Source: Stutzerimonas stutzeri
Lineage (GTDB): Bacteria > Pseudomonadota > Gammaproteobacteria > Pseudomonadales > Pseudomonadaceae
Length of the DNA stretch: 41,780 nucleotides
Assembly (NCBI RefSeq): GCF_024448935.1
Contig: NZ_JAMOIE010000041.1
Coordinates: forward strand, 1 to 41,780
Reading direction: 5' to 3'
A program made the position numbers and the translations under genes. This document shows, piece by piece, positions 23,853-32,381 of the stretch. The notes under the pieces were generated by a model that was not told the DNA's origin, did not search any database, and saw nothing but the letters and a program-made list of their open reading frames with translations. The first letter of the stretch is position 1, and each line of letters opens with the position of its first letter.

Positions 23853-25319
23853 ATGCCGACGCTGCCTTTCAAACCCTGGCCAACCCTTATTGCGGTGGTC
23901 ATAACTCTGCTGATCTGGTTAGTTATTCCGTTGCCGGAAGACCTCACTTCTGATGCCTGGCTGATGCTGGCTATTTTCGTGGGGACGATCGCCGCGATTA
24001 TTGGCAAGGCAATGCCTATCGGCGCTATTTCAGTCATTGCTATTTCCGTCGTGGCGGCGAGCGGGGTGACCAGCGATAATCCGGGCGCTGCCATTAGCGA
24101 TGCGCTAAGCAGCTACTCCAACTCGCTGATCTGGTTAATCGCCATATCGATTATGATTTCCCGAGGACTGATTAAGTCAGGGCTGGGGGCACGTATCGGC
24201 TACTATTTCATCTCCCTCTTCGGCAAGAAGACGCTGGGGATCGGCTATAGTTTGGCTTTTTCCGAGCTCGCCATTGCCCCCGTCACCCCGAGCAATACCG
24301 CTCGTGGTGGCGGGATCATGCACCCCATCATGCGCTCTGTTGCCAAAGGCTTTGACTCATGCCCGGAAGACGGCACTTCGAGCAAAATTGGCAAATACCT
24401 GGCGCTGGTGAACTATCACAGCAACCCGATTACCTCGGCGATGTTTGTCACGGCTACTGCTCCTAACCCGTTAACCGTTCAGCTAATTTCAATCGCCACC
24501 GGGGCGGAAATTCAACTGAGCTGGATGACCTGGGCGCTCGCCATGCTGTTACCTGGTTTGGTAGCGATCCTGGCCATGCCCTATATCCTTTACCTGCTTT
24601 ATCCGCCGGAAATAAAACAGACACCCCACGCCACGCAGATGGCACGCGATAAACTTGCCGAAATGGGCAAGATCAGCCGACATGAAGGCATTATGCTGTT
24701 TGTCTTCCTGGTTCTCTTGCTGCTATGGGCGGATATCCCAGCGCTATTTCTGGGCGATGCCGTCACCCTCAACACCACCACCTCTGCGTTTATTGGGCTA
24801 TCGATCCTACTGCTGACCGGCGTCTTAACCTGGGACGATGTGCTGGCGGAAAAGAACGCCTGGGATACCCTACTCTGGTTCGGCGCCCTAATCATGATGG
24901 CAACCCAGCTCAACCAGACCGGCTTGATCGACTGGTTCTCCACCAACATGCAGAACTGGATAACCATGATGGGTATCGGCTGGATGGGTGCTTCCGCCCT
25001 GCTCGTGCTAACCTTTCTCTACACCCACTATTTCTTCGCCAGCACCACCGCGCATATCACTGCCATGATGGCGGCTTTTCTTACCGTCGGGTTAACGCTC
25101 GGTGCACCACCCATGCCGTTTGTACTGATCATGGCCGCCACTTCCTCCATCATGATGACCTTAACTCACTATGCGACAGGCACATCGCCCGTTATTTTTG
25201 GCTCGGGCTACCTGACGCTGGGCGAGTGGTGGAAAGCGGGCTTCATCATGAGCGTAGTGAATCTGGTTATCTGGGTAGTGGTCGGCGGCTTGTGGTGGAA
25301 GCTGCTGGGCCATTATTGA
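23853..25319 (+). CDS. DASS-family (CitT/SLC13-type) dicarboxylate or tricarboxylate transporter
   Basis: A 488-residue inner-membrane transporter of the divalent anion:sodium symporter family, with about 12 hydrophobic segments from residue 11 to the C-terminus. The paired Ser-Asn-Thr-type binding motifs are visible as APVTPSNTARGGGIMHP (about 143-159) and TGTSPVIFGSGY (about 447-458). The sequence resembles the bacterial CitT/TtdT (tartrate-succinate, citrate-succinate) branch, so it probably exchanges C4-C6 dicarboxylates; the substrate is not certain. The start ATG follows AAGGTTCC. Codon use and GC are visibly lower than in neighbouring genes, pointing to transfer. It stands alone, convergent with the histidine phosphatase gene, with an IS30 fragment upstream. 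A short AATGGT/ACCATT hairpin (25320-25335) follows its stop. Confidence 0.88.
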   Translation: MPTLPFKPWPTLIAVVITLLIWLVIPLPEDLTSDAWLMLAIFVGTIAAIIGKAMPIGAISVIAISVVAASGVTSDNPGAAISDALSSYSNSLIWLIAISIMISRGLIKSGLGARIGYYFISLFGKKTLGIGYSLAFSELAIAPVTPSNTARGGGIMHPIMRSVAKGFDSCPEDGTSSKIGKYLALVNYHSNPITSAMFVTATAPNPLTVQLISIATGAEIQLSWMTWALAMLLPGLVAILAMPYILYLLYPPEIKQTPHATQMARDKLAEMGKISRHEGIMLFVFLVLLLLWADIPALFLGDAVTLNTTTSAFIGLSILLLTGVLTWDDVLAEKNAWDTLLWFGALIMMATQLNQTGLIDWFSTNMQNWITMMGIGWMGASALLVLTFLYTHYFFASTTAHITAMMAAFLTVGLTLGAPPMPFVLIMAATSSIMMTLTHYATGTSPVIFGSGYLTLGEWWKAGFIMSVVNLVIWVVVGGLWWKLLGHY

Positions 25320-25335
25320 AATGGTTTTTACCATT

Positions 25336-25690
25336 CGCCTTTTAGCTTATTTTTATGCGTGGCAGGCGCGTTGGCGCCCAGCGGTTTACCGTACTTCAGC
25401 CCCGAAGCTGAAGCGGTGATCTGCGTAGGTTATTGTAGATCTTTCGCTATTGGTGCATAAGCGGCCAGACACCGAAGCCGCTGCGGGACCGCCCGATCGG
25501 ACCAGGACATGCGTCGGTAATCGTAATCAATGCTAGACACGCAAATTAGCAGCTCACCATCGGCGTAACGCGTCGATCAGCACGCTGACCTAGCAGGAGT
25601 CTGGCTGTACGCAACGGGTCGCTTCGAGAACCGTTCTATAATCCTGCGTTGTGCCAGTATTACGTCTATCGGCTCTCGGTTTTGCCAGCT
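25336..25690. other. 355-base stretch without a supported gene
   Basis: Bases between the DASS transporter and the histidine phosphatase. Only shadows of the phosphatase frame and short open frames without motifs are present. No insertion-sequence end or tRNA was recognised. It is probably the border between the foreign-looking segment and the core chromosome. Confidence 0.45.
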
Positions 25691-26254
25691 CTAGGCCGGT
25701 TTCCGGTATCGACTCGGATGCCAGTAGCCCGACAGCAGGGGTAGCGGCGGTCCATGCCAGCCGCGGCGTCGCAGTTGCGTGGCGATCAGCGCGTTCATGA
25801 TCTTGTGCCCCATCAACAACACGCTGCCATGGGTTTCTGCCAGTTCGATGAGCTTGTCTGCAGCCGCACTGGCCCGTCGCTTTGATTCGCTGACCGGTTC
25901 GGTGTGGCGCGCGAAACCCAGAAACCAGGCTGTCCGAAAGGTGATACGCCAGACACCCGAGGGCATCAACGGATACGTCCAGCCGGGATAAGGCAGGTGC
26001 GCCTCGGCGAACAACGGATCGGGCGGGTGCAGGCATTGGCAGTTCAGGTGCTCGCGCGACTCCACGCAGCGCATCAGCGGGCTGCAAACCACGGTGCCGG
26101 CCGCATCGGCCAGTCGCCGCAGGGATTCGGGCCGCTCACTGGCGACGACACTGGCGGCGTTGTAACGCTCGACCCAATCCTTCATGCCGGCCGGCGTGCT
26201 CCACGGGTCGGCACTGTGGTCAGGCCGCCCATGACGCACCAGGATGATCTGCAT
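25691..26254 (-). CDS. Histidine phosphatase family protein
   Basis: A 187-residue member of the histidine phosphatase (phosphoglycerate mutase-like) superfamily. The phosphate-accepting His8 lies in the RHG motif (LVRHGRPDHS, residues 6-13), and the second catalytic His is about residue 149 (LLMGHKIMNALIA). Small RHG proteins of this size act on varied phosphomonoesters; the substrate cannot be told. No signal peptide. Monocistronic on the minus strand. Confidence 0.85.
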   Translation of the reverse strand: MQIILVRHGRPDHSADPWSTPAGMKDWVERYNAASVVASERPESLRRLADAAGTVVCSPLMRCVESREHLNCQCLHPPDPLFAEAHLPYPGWTYPLMPSGVWRITFRTAWFLGFARHTEPVSESKRRASAAADKLIELAETHGSVLLMGHKIMNALIATQLRRRGWHGPPLPLLSGYWHPSRYRKPA

Positions 26255-26355
26255 GACGGTGCTACCAGACGGGACGATACTTATTCGAAACGTAACGGCA
26301 AAGCCGGTTCCGGGCTGTTCAAAAGATAACGGGACCGATGCGGATACGGGTTGGA

Positions 26356-26381
26356 AGGCCCTGGCAGAAGACCAGGGCCGG
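26356..26381 (-). terminator. Hairpin after the HPF/RaiA-like gene
   Basis: A strong stem GGCCCTGG / CCAGGGCC with a 7-base loop lies just after the stop codon of the HPF/RaiA-like gene on the minus strand. The tail is TTCC rather than a T run, so termination is plausible but not certain. Confidence 0.45.
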
Positions 26382-26386
26382 ACGCC

Positions 26387-26809
26387 TTACTTATCGAGGG
26401 CTTCCTGTTTTTCCAGGAAATCTTCTTCGAGCATCGCGTCCTTGACTGCCTGCGGTTGTTCATCAAGCAGCGGATCATTGATCTCACCACCTGAGAGCAC
26501 CTTGGTATCCAGTTTGCCCATCAGGTGTTCAAGCGCATGACGCATCTTCTCGACAGCCCCATCGACCGCAAGCTGCAACGACTCGGCTTTGTGGGTGACC
26601 GACACGGCCTGATGGCCCTTAGGGCGCGCTTCAATCTGGCAGCGCTTGTCATCAGCGCCAGCCTTTTGCGCATTCTCGTCGCTGACGTGCACTTCGATGC
26701 GAGTGAGGAAATCGTCGAAGCGCTCCAGCCGCTCCTCTACGGTCGAACCGACCCATTCATGCAGCTCGACGCTGCCGGGGATGTGGTGGCTGTTGACTTG
26801 GACATGCAT
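26387..26809 (-). CDS. HPF/RaiA-family ribosome-associated protein
   Basis: A 140-residue protein with a sigma-54 modulation/S30EA-like fold: MHVQVNSHHIPGSVELHEWVGSTVEERLERF, then FLTRIEVHVSDENAQK, RCQIEARPKGHQAVSVTHKAESLQLAVDGAVEKMRHALEH. Relatives bind the small ribosomal subunit and shut down translation in stationary phase or stress. It differs from canonical HPF in a longer acidic C-terminal tail (about residues 105-140, EINDPLLDEQPQAV) and lacks the long dimerisation domain. Probably an accessory HPF paralogue rather than the rpoN-linked copy. The start at 26809 follows CAGGAGTAG-like ribosome binding sequence. Confidence 0.82.
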   Translation of the reverse strand: MHVQVNSHHIPGSVELHEWVGSTVEERLERFDDFLTRIEVHVSDENAQKAGADDKRCQIEARPKGHQAVSVTHKAESLQLAVDGAVEKMRHALEHLMGKLDTKVLSGGEINDPLLDEQPQAVKDAMLEEDFLEKQEALDK

Positions 26810-26985
26810 ACGACTACTCCTGATTGATGACGTACCTACTAGGGTTCGAGGCGTCTGTACCGCCGAGGTTCAGCGGCTTTGTCTGTATGAATTGTCGCCA
26901 GACGTTGACTGGCCTCGCCTGACGCAGGTCAGTGAAGCGGCGCGCCCGCAGGGGGCACCGCCTCGCACCGACGGGGCATCAGACG

Positions 26986-27567
26986 CTAGTCCTGCATCAG
27001 TTGGCGATAGCGCCGCTGATAGTCTTCGTAGGGCAACCCTTCGCCCTGCAGCCGCTGCAGCTGGTCCTGACGATAAGCCTCCTTGCTCAACGGCGCGGTT
27101 ACAGCGGGCTGCGGAGCGACCGTACCCAGGCCGCTCGCCCCATGTGGGAACAGTTGATCAGTCAGTTCGGCGATCTTGTTTTCTGCACTGATGAACTTGT
27201 CGGGACGACCACCTCCCCAGCGTGCGTCGTACTCGGCCTGCCCTACCTGGCGGCCCTTCTCGTAGACCCGGATGTCGGCGTGGTTCATGTACAGCAGCAG
27301 ATCCCATCGCCATGTACCGGTATAGGTCGTGCTGAGAGGGCAGCGAGCCGGGCTACTCCCGGGTGACAGCTGACGGGTTCTGAACCCCTTGTCCCGAAGC
27401 AGCTGCTGGTATGTGGTGTTGAAGCCTGCGCGCAAGCCAGGCGCAGGAATGGTGCAGATTTCCGGCGACAGTTCAGCGGACAGACTGGCTGGGGTGACCG
27501 TTTGCTTGATGCTGCAGCCAGTGATGGCAAAGGAGGCGAAAAGCAGAAACAGTGGTTTGGCGCGCAT
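26986..27567 (-). CDS. Sbal_3080-like lipoprotein
   Basis: A 193-residue predicted lipoprotein: MRAKPLFLLFASFAITGC gives a lipobox ITGC with Cys18. The mature part includes ICTIPAPGLRAGFNTTYQQLLRDKGF, TYTGTWRWDLLLYMNHADIRVYE and FISAENKIAELTDQLFP, which resembles the Sbal_3080 lipoprotein family of Pseudomonas and Shewanella, function unknown. The C-terminal 50 residues are Gln/Arg/Leu-rich (SKEAYRQDQLQRLQGEGLPYEDYQRRYRQL) and look like a short-motif helix of the SHOCT kind. The start 27567 is chosen because the signal peptide begins there; the open frame upstream to 27714 encodes no plausible protein. Confidence 0.75.
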   Translation of the reverse strand: MRAKPLFLLFASFAITGCSIKQTVTPASLSAELSPEICTIPAPGLRAGFNTTYQQLLRDKGFRTRQLSPGSSPARCPLSTTYTGTWRWDLLLYMNHADIRVYEKGRQVGQAEYDARWGGGRPDKFISAENKIAELTDQLFPHGASGLGTVAPQPAVTAPLSKEAYRQDQLQRLQGEGLPYEDYQRRYRQLMQD

Positions 27568-27634
27568 GGTGACATCCTGTCCGGGTGAGATTGCCGGCAT
27601 TTTGCCAGTAATTCGGCGGATCCACATACTTCGC

Positions 27635-28930
27635 CTAGCGGCCCTCCGAAGACCGGCTGGCCTGATCGGCGCGAGCCCCGAGGAACCAACCCACCGCGCC
27701 CCATACCGCCGCACTCACCGCGCCGACCAGGGCAACCAGCCAGACGCCGTGGCCGAGGCTGTCGAGCAGGGCTTTGGCCCAGCCGCTCAGCGCATCGCCA
27801 CCGCGATAGACCACCGTATCGATGAAATTCTTCGCCTTGTATTTGCTCTCGGCATCCAGCGGTGCGAAAAGCATCTCGCGACCCGGGCGGACAAAGGCAT
27901 ATTCGCCGACGCGGCGCACGATCATCACCGCCGCCAGCACAGCAAAGCCCGGCGCCAGCGCCAGACCGATGAAACCCAGGCAGACCAGCGCCGGTACCGC
28001 GGTGAGCAGCACTCTGACCCCCAGACGCTGGGCGATGCGCCCGGTAATGAACAGCTGCGACAGCAACGCGCCAGCCTGCACCACGAAGTCGATTGCACCG
28101 AAGACTCGCACCTGCTCGGCGCGGTCGGGAAACAGCTCGGCTACCAACCGCGCCTGCTCGAAATAGAGGAAAGTGCTGGCGGTGGTCAGCAGCAGGACGA
28201 AGGCGGCAATGCCCAGCAGGTAGCCCGAACCCAGCACCCTGGTCAGACCACTGAACGGATTGCCCGCCACCGGCCGTTTTGGACTTTCGGCGTGTTCGGC
28301 ACCGGGGCGGCCTGCACCCCGCAGCGCACGCCAGGCCATCAGGTAGTGCTTGATCGCCACCGCCACGGCCAGCAACAGCGCCACCAACAGCATCAGGCCG
28401 AACTGCCCGAGCGCCTCGACCAGCAAGGCGCTCATGGCCGGCCCCAACAGCCCACCGACGCTCGCACCGGCAGCAATGAAGGCGAACAGCCGGCGCGCCT
28501 GAGGCGCGTCGAACACATCGGCCATCAGGCTCCAGGCCACCGACACCACGAACAGGTTGTAGACCGAGATCCACACGTAGAACACCCGTGCCAGCCAGAC
28601 GCTGTCGCCGAGCACGAAGAACAGCATGGCGAACAGCACCAGGTTGCTGCAGAAGAAGCCGTACACCCAGTCGATGTAATGGATGCGCGCCACCCGCGAG
28701 TTGAGCCAGGCGAACAGCGGCACGGCCAACAGCATGGCAAAAAAAGTCGCGGTGAACAGCCATTGCAGGTTGTCGACGCCCCCCTGGATCCCCATGGACT
28801 CACGAATCGGTCGCAGCATGAAGTAGCCGGAGAACAGGCAGAAGAACAGGCCGAACCCAGCCAGTGCCGCACCCAGCTCACCGGGACGGGCATTGATCGT
28901 AACTGCTGCGCGCGCAGCGAGCGGCTTCAT
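27635..28930 (-). CDS. MFS-type transporter related to the nucleotide exchange (ADP/ATP carrier-like) group
   Basis: A 431-residue, 12-helix membrane protein with no signal peptide. The motif YFMLRPIRESMGIQGG in the first loop and the C-terminal YKAKNFIDTVVYRGGDALSGW block are hallmarks of a bacterial group annotated as MFS or NTP/NDP exchange transporter-like. Its substrate is unknown in free-living bacteria. It starts 34 bases after the aldo/keto reductase stop on the same strand, so the two are probably cotranscribed. Confidence 0.78.
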   Translation of the reverse strand: MKPLAARAAVTINARPGELGAALAGFGLFFCLFSGYFMLRPIRESMGIQGGVDNLQWLFTATFFAMLLAVPLFAWLNSRVARIHYIDWVYGFFCSNLVLFAMLFFVLGDSVWLARVFYVWISVYNLFVVSVAWSLMADVFDAPQARRLFAFIAAGASVGGLLGPAMSALLVEALGQFGLMLLVALLLAVAVAIKHYLMAWRALRGAGRPGAEHAESPKRPVAGNPFSGLTRVLGSGYLLGIAAFVLLLTTASTFLYFEQARLVAELFPDRAEQVRVFGAIDFVVQAGALLSQLFITGRIAQRLGVRVLLTAVPALVCLGFIGLALAPGFAVLAAVMIVRRVGEYAFVRPGREMLFAPLDAESKYKAKNFIDTVVYRGGDALSGWAKALLDSLGHGVWLVALVGAVSAAVWGAVGWFLGARADQASRSSEGR

Positions 28931-28964
28931 TAACCGGCCTCCGCTGAAGCCTCTCCAACCGTCT

Positions 28965-29882
28965 TCATTGAAAGGCTTCGACGATCATTGCTCGCTGGTG
29001 CGCGTCCGGTAACCGGCCCTGCCCGGCCATGATATTGTCGGCCATGTAACGCGGATTGGAGGTGGCGGGAATCACCGTGGTCACCGCCGGCTCGGCGAGA
29101 ATGAACTTGAGCAACAGCTGTGCCCATGAACTGGCATCGACATCCGACGCCCAGGTCGGCAGTGGTTTGCCCTTGACCCGCGAGAGCAGGTTGCCGCGGG
29201 TAAAAGGCCGATTGATCAGTGTGGCAATGCCGTGATCAGCGCAATACGGCAGCAACCGCTTTTCGGCGTTGCGCTCGCCGACCGAATAGTTGAACTGAAC
29301 GAAGTCGACCGGCTCCTGCTTGAGCACCTCGAGCAACCGATCATGGGCGGATTCGACATAGTGCGTCACGCCGATGTAGCGGATGCGCCCCTGCTCCTTG
29401 AGCTCGCGCAGCAGGCCCAGTTGGGTGCGCGTGTCCTGCAGGTTGTGCACTTGAATCAGGTCGATCATGTCGGTCTGCAGCGTCTCGAAACTCTTCTCGA
29501 TTTGTGCCAGGCCACGCTCACGGCCAGTGGCGGAGACCTTGGTGGCGAGGAAAACCTGATCACGTACGTCACGACGCTGGATCAGCTCGCCCACCACGCG
29601 ATCGGCATTGCCGTAGCTCGGCGCGGTGTCGATCACCTTTGCGCCGCCTTCGACAAAGACCTGCAGCACATCCAGCAAGGCCTGCATGTCAGGATCGTCA
29701 ACGCGGATGTCATGTGTACGCGATGTGCCCAGCCCGATCACCGGAAGCAATTCGCCGGAGGCAGGGATCGGCCGCACTCGCAACGCTTCGGCGGCTCTTC
29801 CCAGCAATGGCAGCAGCGGCCCGAGGGTGGCAACGGTGGCTAACAGGGCGGAACGATGGAGCAGCTGACGGCGAGTCTGCAT
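28965..29882 (-). CDS. Aldo/keto reductase with Tat signal, probably periplasmic
   Basis: A 305-residue aldo/keto reductase. The N-terminus MQTRRQLLHRSALLATVATLGPLLPLLGRAAEA has a twin-arginine motif (TRRQLL), a hydrophobic core and an Ala-x-Ala-type cleavage region, implying export folded with its cofactor. The catalytic tetrad is visible: Asp and Tyr in VIDTAPSYGNAD, Lys in FLATKVSATG and His (VHN) in DLIQVHNLQD. Length of the catalytic domain is typical. The start 29882 follows a GGAG ribosome binding site; an open extension to 30038 is not credible. The gene precedes the MFS transporter gene in a likely two-gene operon. An exported reductase of this kind is usual in Pseudomonas; the substrate is unknown. 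Confidence 0.88.
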   Translation of the reverse strand: MQTRRQLLHRSALLATVATLGPLLPLLGRAAEALRVRPIPASGELLPVIGLGTSRTHDIRVDDPDMQALLDVLQVFVEGGAKVIDTAPSYGNADRVVGELIQRRDVRDQVFLATKVSATGRERGLAQIEKSFETLQTDMIDLIQVHNLQDTRTQLGLLRELKEQGRIRYIGVTHYVESAHDRLLEVLKQEPVDFVQFNYSVGERNAEKRLLPYCADHGIATLINRPFTRGNLLSRVKGKPLPTWASDVDASSWAQLLLKFILAEPAVTTVIPATSNPRYMADNIMAGQGRLPDAHQRAMIVEAFQ

Positions 29883-30159
29883 GAGCGGGTCTCCGTATGA
29901 GGTGGTGGCGGCGACGTTGAGTATGGTCGATGCCGCACGACGCACCGGCAGATCCGATGACAAGAGCTTTTCTGTATGTGACAGCGCAGTGAGAGCAGCC
30001 CGCCCAAGGTTCACAGCCTGCAAGGACAGGCAGCCCATAGGCTCGGCTGCGCATTAATGGCATTATGATATCATTTCAATTCTACTTCGCCGCGCCAAAC
30101 TGGCAGGTGCCGGCTCAGCTCGACCCATAAGCTGCGGCTTGCTTCCTATCGAGAGAACG

Positions 30160-30354
30160 ATGCGCCCAACCCCTTCACGCCCCAGCGGGCAACCTACCAG
30201 GCCGGCGCCGCTGAAACAGCGCCGCAGAAGACAGCGCCTGATCAGCCTGGCCTATGCCCTGGGGCTGCTGCTGGTGTTTCTGCTCAGCCTGTTGCTGTTA
30301 CCGGACGACGCCGGGCTGGGCAAGCTGCTCTGGGGCGCACGCGGCTCCGGCTAG
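30160..30354 (+). CDS. Small single-helix membrane protein, hypothetical
   Basis: A 64-residue protein: a Pro/Arg/Lys-rich N-terminus (residues 1-28) and one strong hydrophobic helix (ISLAYALGLLLVFLLSLLLL, about 30-50), then a short polar tail. The positive-inside rule predicts a cytoplasmic N-terminus. The start at 30160 follows GAGAG about 5 bases away. It ends 27 bases from the convergent chemoreceptor stop. No family recognised. Confidence 0.45.
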   Translation: MRPTPSRPSGQPTRPAPLKQRRRRQRLISLAYALGLLLVFLLSLLLLPDDAGLGKLLWGARGSG

Positions 30355-30381
30355 CCGAGCGCCACGTAAGCGCAGGAGGGC

Positions 30382-32018
30382 TCAGACCTGGAAACGGCCC
30401 ACCAGGGCAGCCAGACGCTGAGACAGCCCCGACAATTGCTGACTGGCCTGCATGCTTTTCGCTGAATTGGCCGCCGCATCATCGGATAGATCTCCGATAT
30501 CGCTGTTGTTGCGGGCAATCTCCTCGGTGACGCTGCTCTGCTCCTCACAGGCCGTGGCAATCTGCGCCGCCATGTCATTGATGCGCTGAACCGACTGCGT
30601 CGTATCCGCCAGCACCTGATCGACCCCAGCAGCCCGCTCTACGCTGTCGCGCGCCTTGCTACTGCCGGCATGCATCGCCTGCACGGCCTTGGCGACGCCC
30701 CCCCCTGCAACCGCTCGATGCGTAGCTGAATGTCCTTAGTCGAGTCCTGAGTACGGCCCGCCAACGCTCGCACCTCGTCCGCCACCACGGCAAAACCACG
30801 ACCCTGCTCGCCGGCACGGGCGGCCTCGATGGCGGCATTCAGCGCCAGCAGGTTGGTCTGCTCGGCAATACCGCGGATCACTTCAAGCACGGCACCGATG
30901 CTGGCGGTCTCTTCAGCCAGTGCCTCGATGGTCTGCGAGGTGCTTTCCACTTCCTGAGCCAGCTGACGGATCGACTGCACGGTACTGCTGACCACGGCAG
31001 CGCCCTGGCTTGATTGTTGTTGCGCATCGCGTGCCGCATCCGAGGCGTTTTGCGCATTCAGCGCGACCTCGTGTACCGCAGCGCTCATTTCCGTGGCAGC
31101 CGTGCTGACCTGATCCACGGCGGCGTGCTCGCTGTTGATCAATTGATCATTGGTCGCCGCCATCCGCGCCATGTCACGTGCAGCCGAATCGACTTCTGCG
31201 GTCACCCGACCGACTTCAGCGATCAAAGGCTGCAGCTTGTCGAGAAAACGATTGAACGCATTGCCAAGCTGGCCCAGCTCGTCAGCCGAGCGAACATCCA
31301 GGCGCGCACGCAGATCACCATCGCCCTCGGCGATCTGCTGAACGCGATCGAGCAATCGGCGCAGCGGCTTGAGCACCACCAGTGGCAGACCGAGCACCAG
31401 CAGCACACAGCCCAGCAAGCCGATCACCAGCAGGGTGCCCTGTTGCGCCTCGGTGCTAGCGCCCTCGGCAATCGCCGCCGCGCCGATCGATTGGGCGGCC
31501 TCGTCCTCAAGGTTGCCGAGCTGATCGATGGCGTCGCGCATGCTGTCGAAGCGTGCCTCGCTGTCGCCGAAGCTCAGCGTGCTGGCCGCCTGCGGGTCGA
31601 GGTCGAGCTGTTCGACGACGCGCTGCGACACCGCCGACCATTGGGCGAACCCGCGGTTGAATTGCTCGACCAGCGCCATGCCCTCAGGTCCCGGCTGCAT
31701 GGCCGCGTATTTCTGCACACGGTCGTAGGCCTGCTGCAGATTCTCCGCGTGGCTGGCCTTGAGCGCCTCGACGTGATCCCCGGCATCGCTGTCGAGCAGG
31801 CTCCGTTCGGCGACGAAGGCCTGGTAGAGGTCGCGGTCGGCATTGAGCAGCAGGCTGATGGCCGGCAGATGCCGCGACGCGAGCCGCTCGCTGGAATCGG
31901 CGACGCGCTCGATGCCGCGTATGCCAAAGACACCCATTAGCACCAGCAGGATGGCGAGCGCCGCGATGGGTAGGGTGAGTTTCCAGCGGAATCCGAGATC
32001 GACGAAAAGGCGGGGCAT
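30382..32018 (-). pseudogene. Methyl-accepting chemotaxis protein, frameshifted
   Basis: A transmembrane chemoreceptor of about 545 residues if repaired. TM1 (about 13-33), a periplasmic four-helix ligand domain (about 35-190), TM2 (about 196-216), a HAMP domain (217-268, [26 protein letters not shown]) and a signalling domain with the hairpin tip [26 protein letters not shown]. At a run of eight C (30698-30705) the frame shifts, just after RIERLQGG. The last 105 residues continue in the other frame ([17 protein letters not shown]... to LVGRFQV). One base more or two fewer would restore a full protein. It is convergent with the small membrane protein and divergent from the FIST-MCP gene. As the rest is intact, recent mutation, phase variation or sequence error are all possible. 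Confidence 0.85.
30698..30705. other. C8 homopolymer at the chemoreceptor frameshift
   Basis: Eight consecutive C on the plus strand within the chemoreceptor signalling domain coding sequence, exactly where its reading frame shifts. Possibly a slippage tract or a length error in the assembly. Confidence 0.8.
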
Positions 32019-32381
32019 GACAGTGCTCCTTGGCGGGCTTGTCCATGGCTATCGGCCGCAATGGCTGCGGCAACAGGTTACCCGTCGACCGTTGCACAGC
32101 AACCGCAACGCTCCGTTGAGCCAGGTCAACCCGCGGGACAGACGGCCCGGCATTACCGGAGGCGTGCCACCGGCACCCACCGGTACTTTCGGATGAAGAC
32201 TATGGTTTCATGGCGATCTTCGACCCGGCGGCCGATAACGTGGCTGACGGTGACGGCGCCGAACGGGCATACAGCTCGCGGCCTGGGCGCCGATAACAAA
32301 AAAGTAGCCTCTGATCCACGGCTGATCAGTGCGGGAGCGGCCGAGTTTCCCGCTTCCTATCCTCAAGCGCGAGTAACGCCC

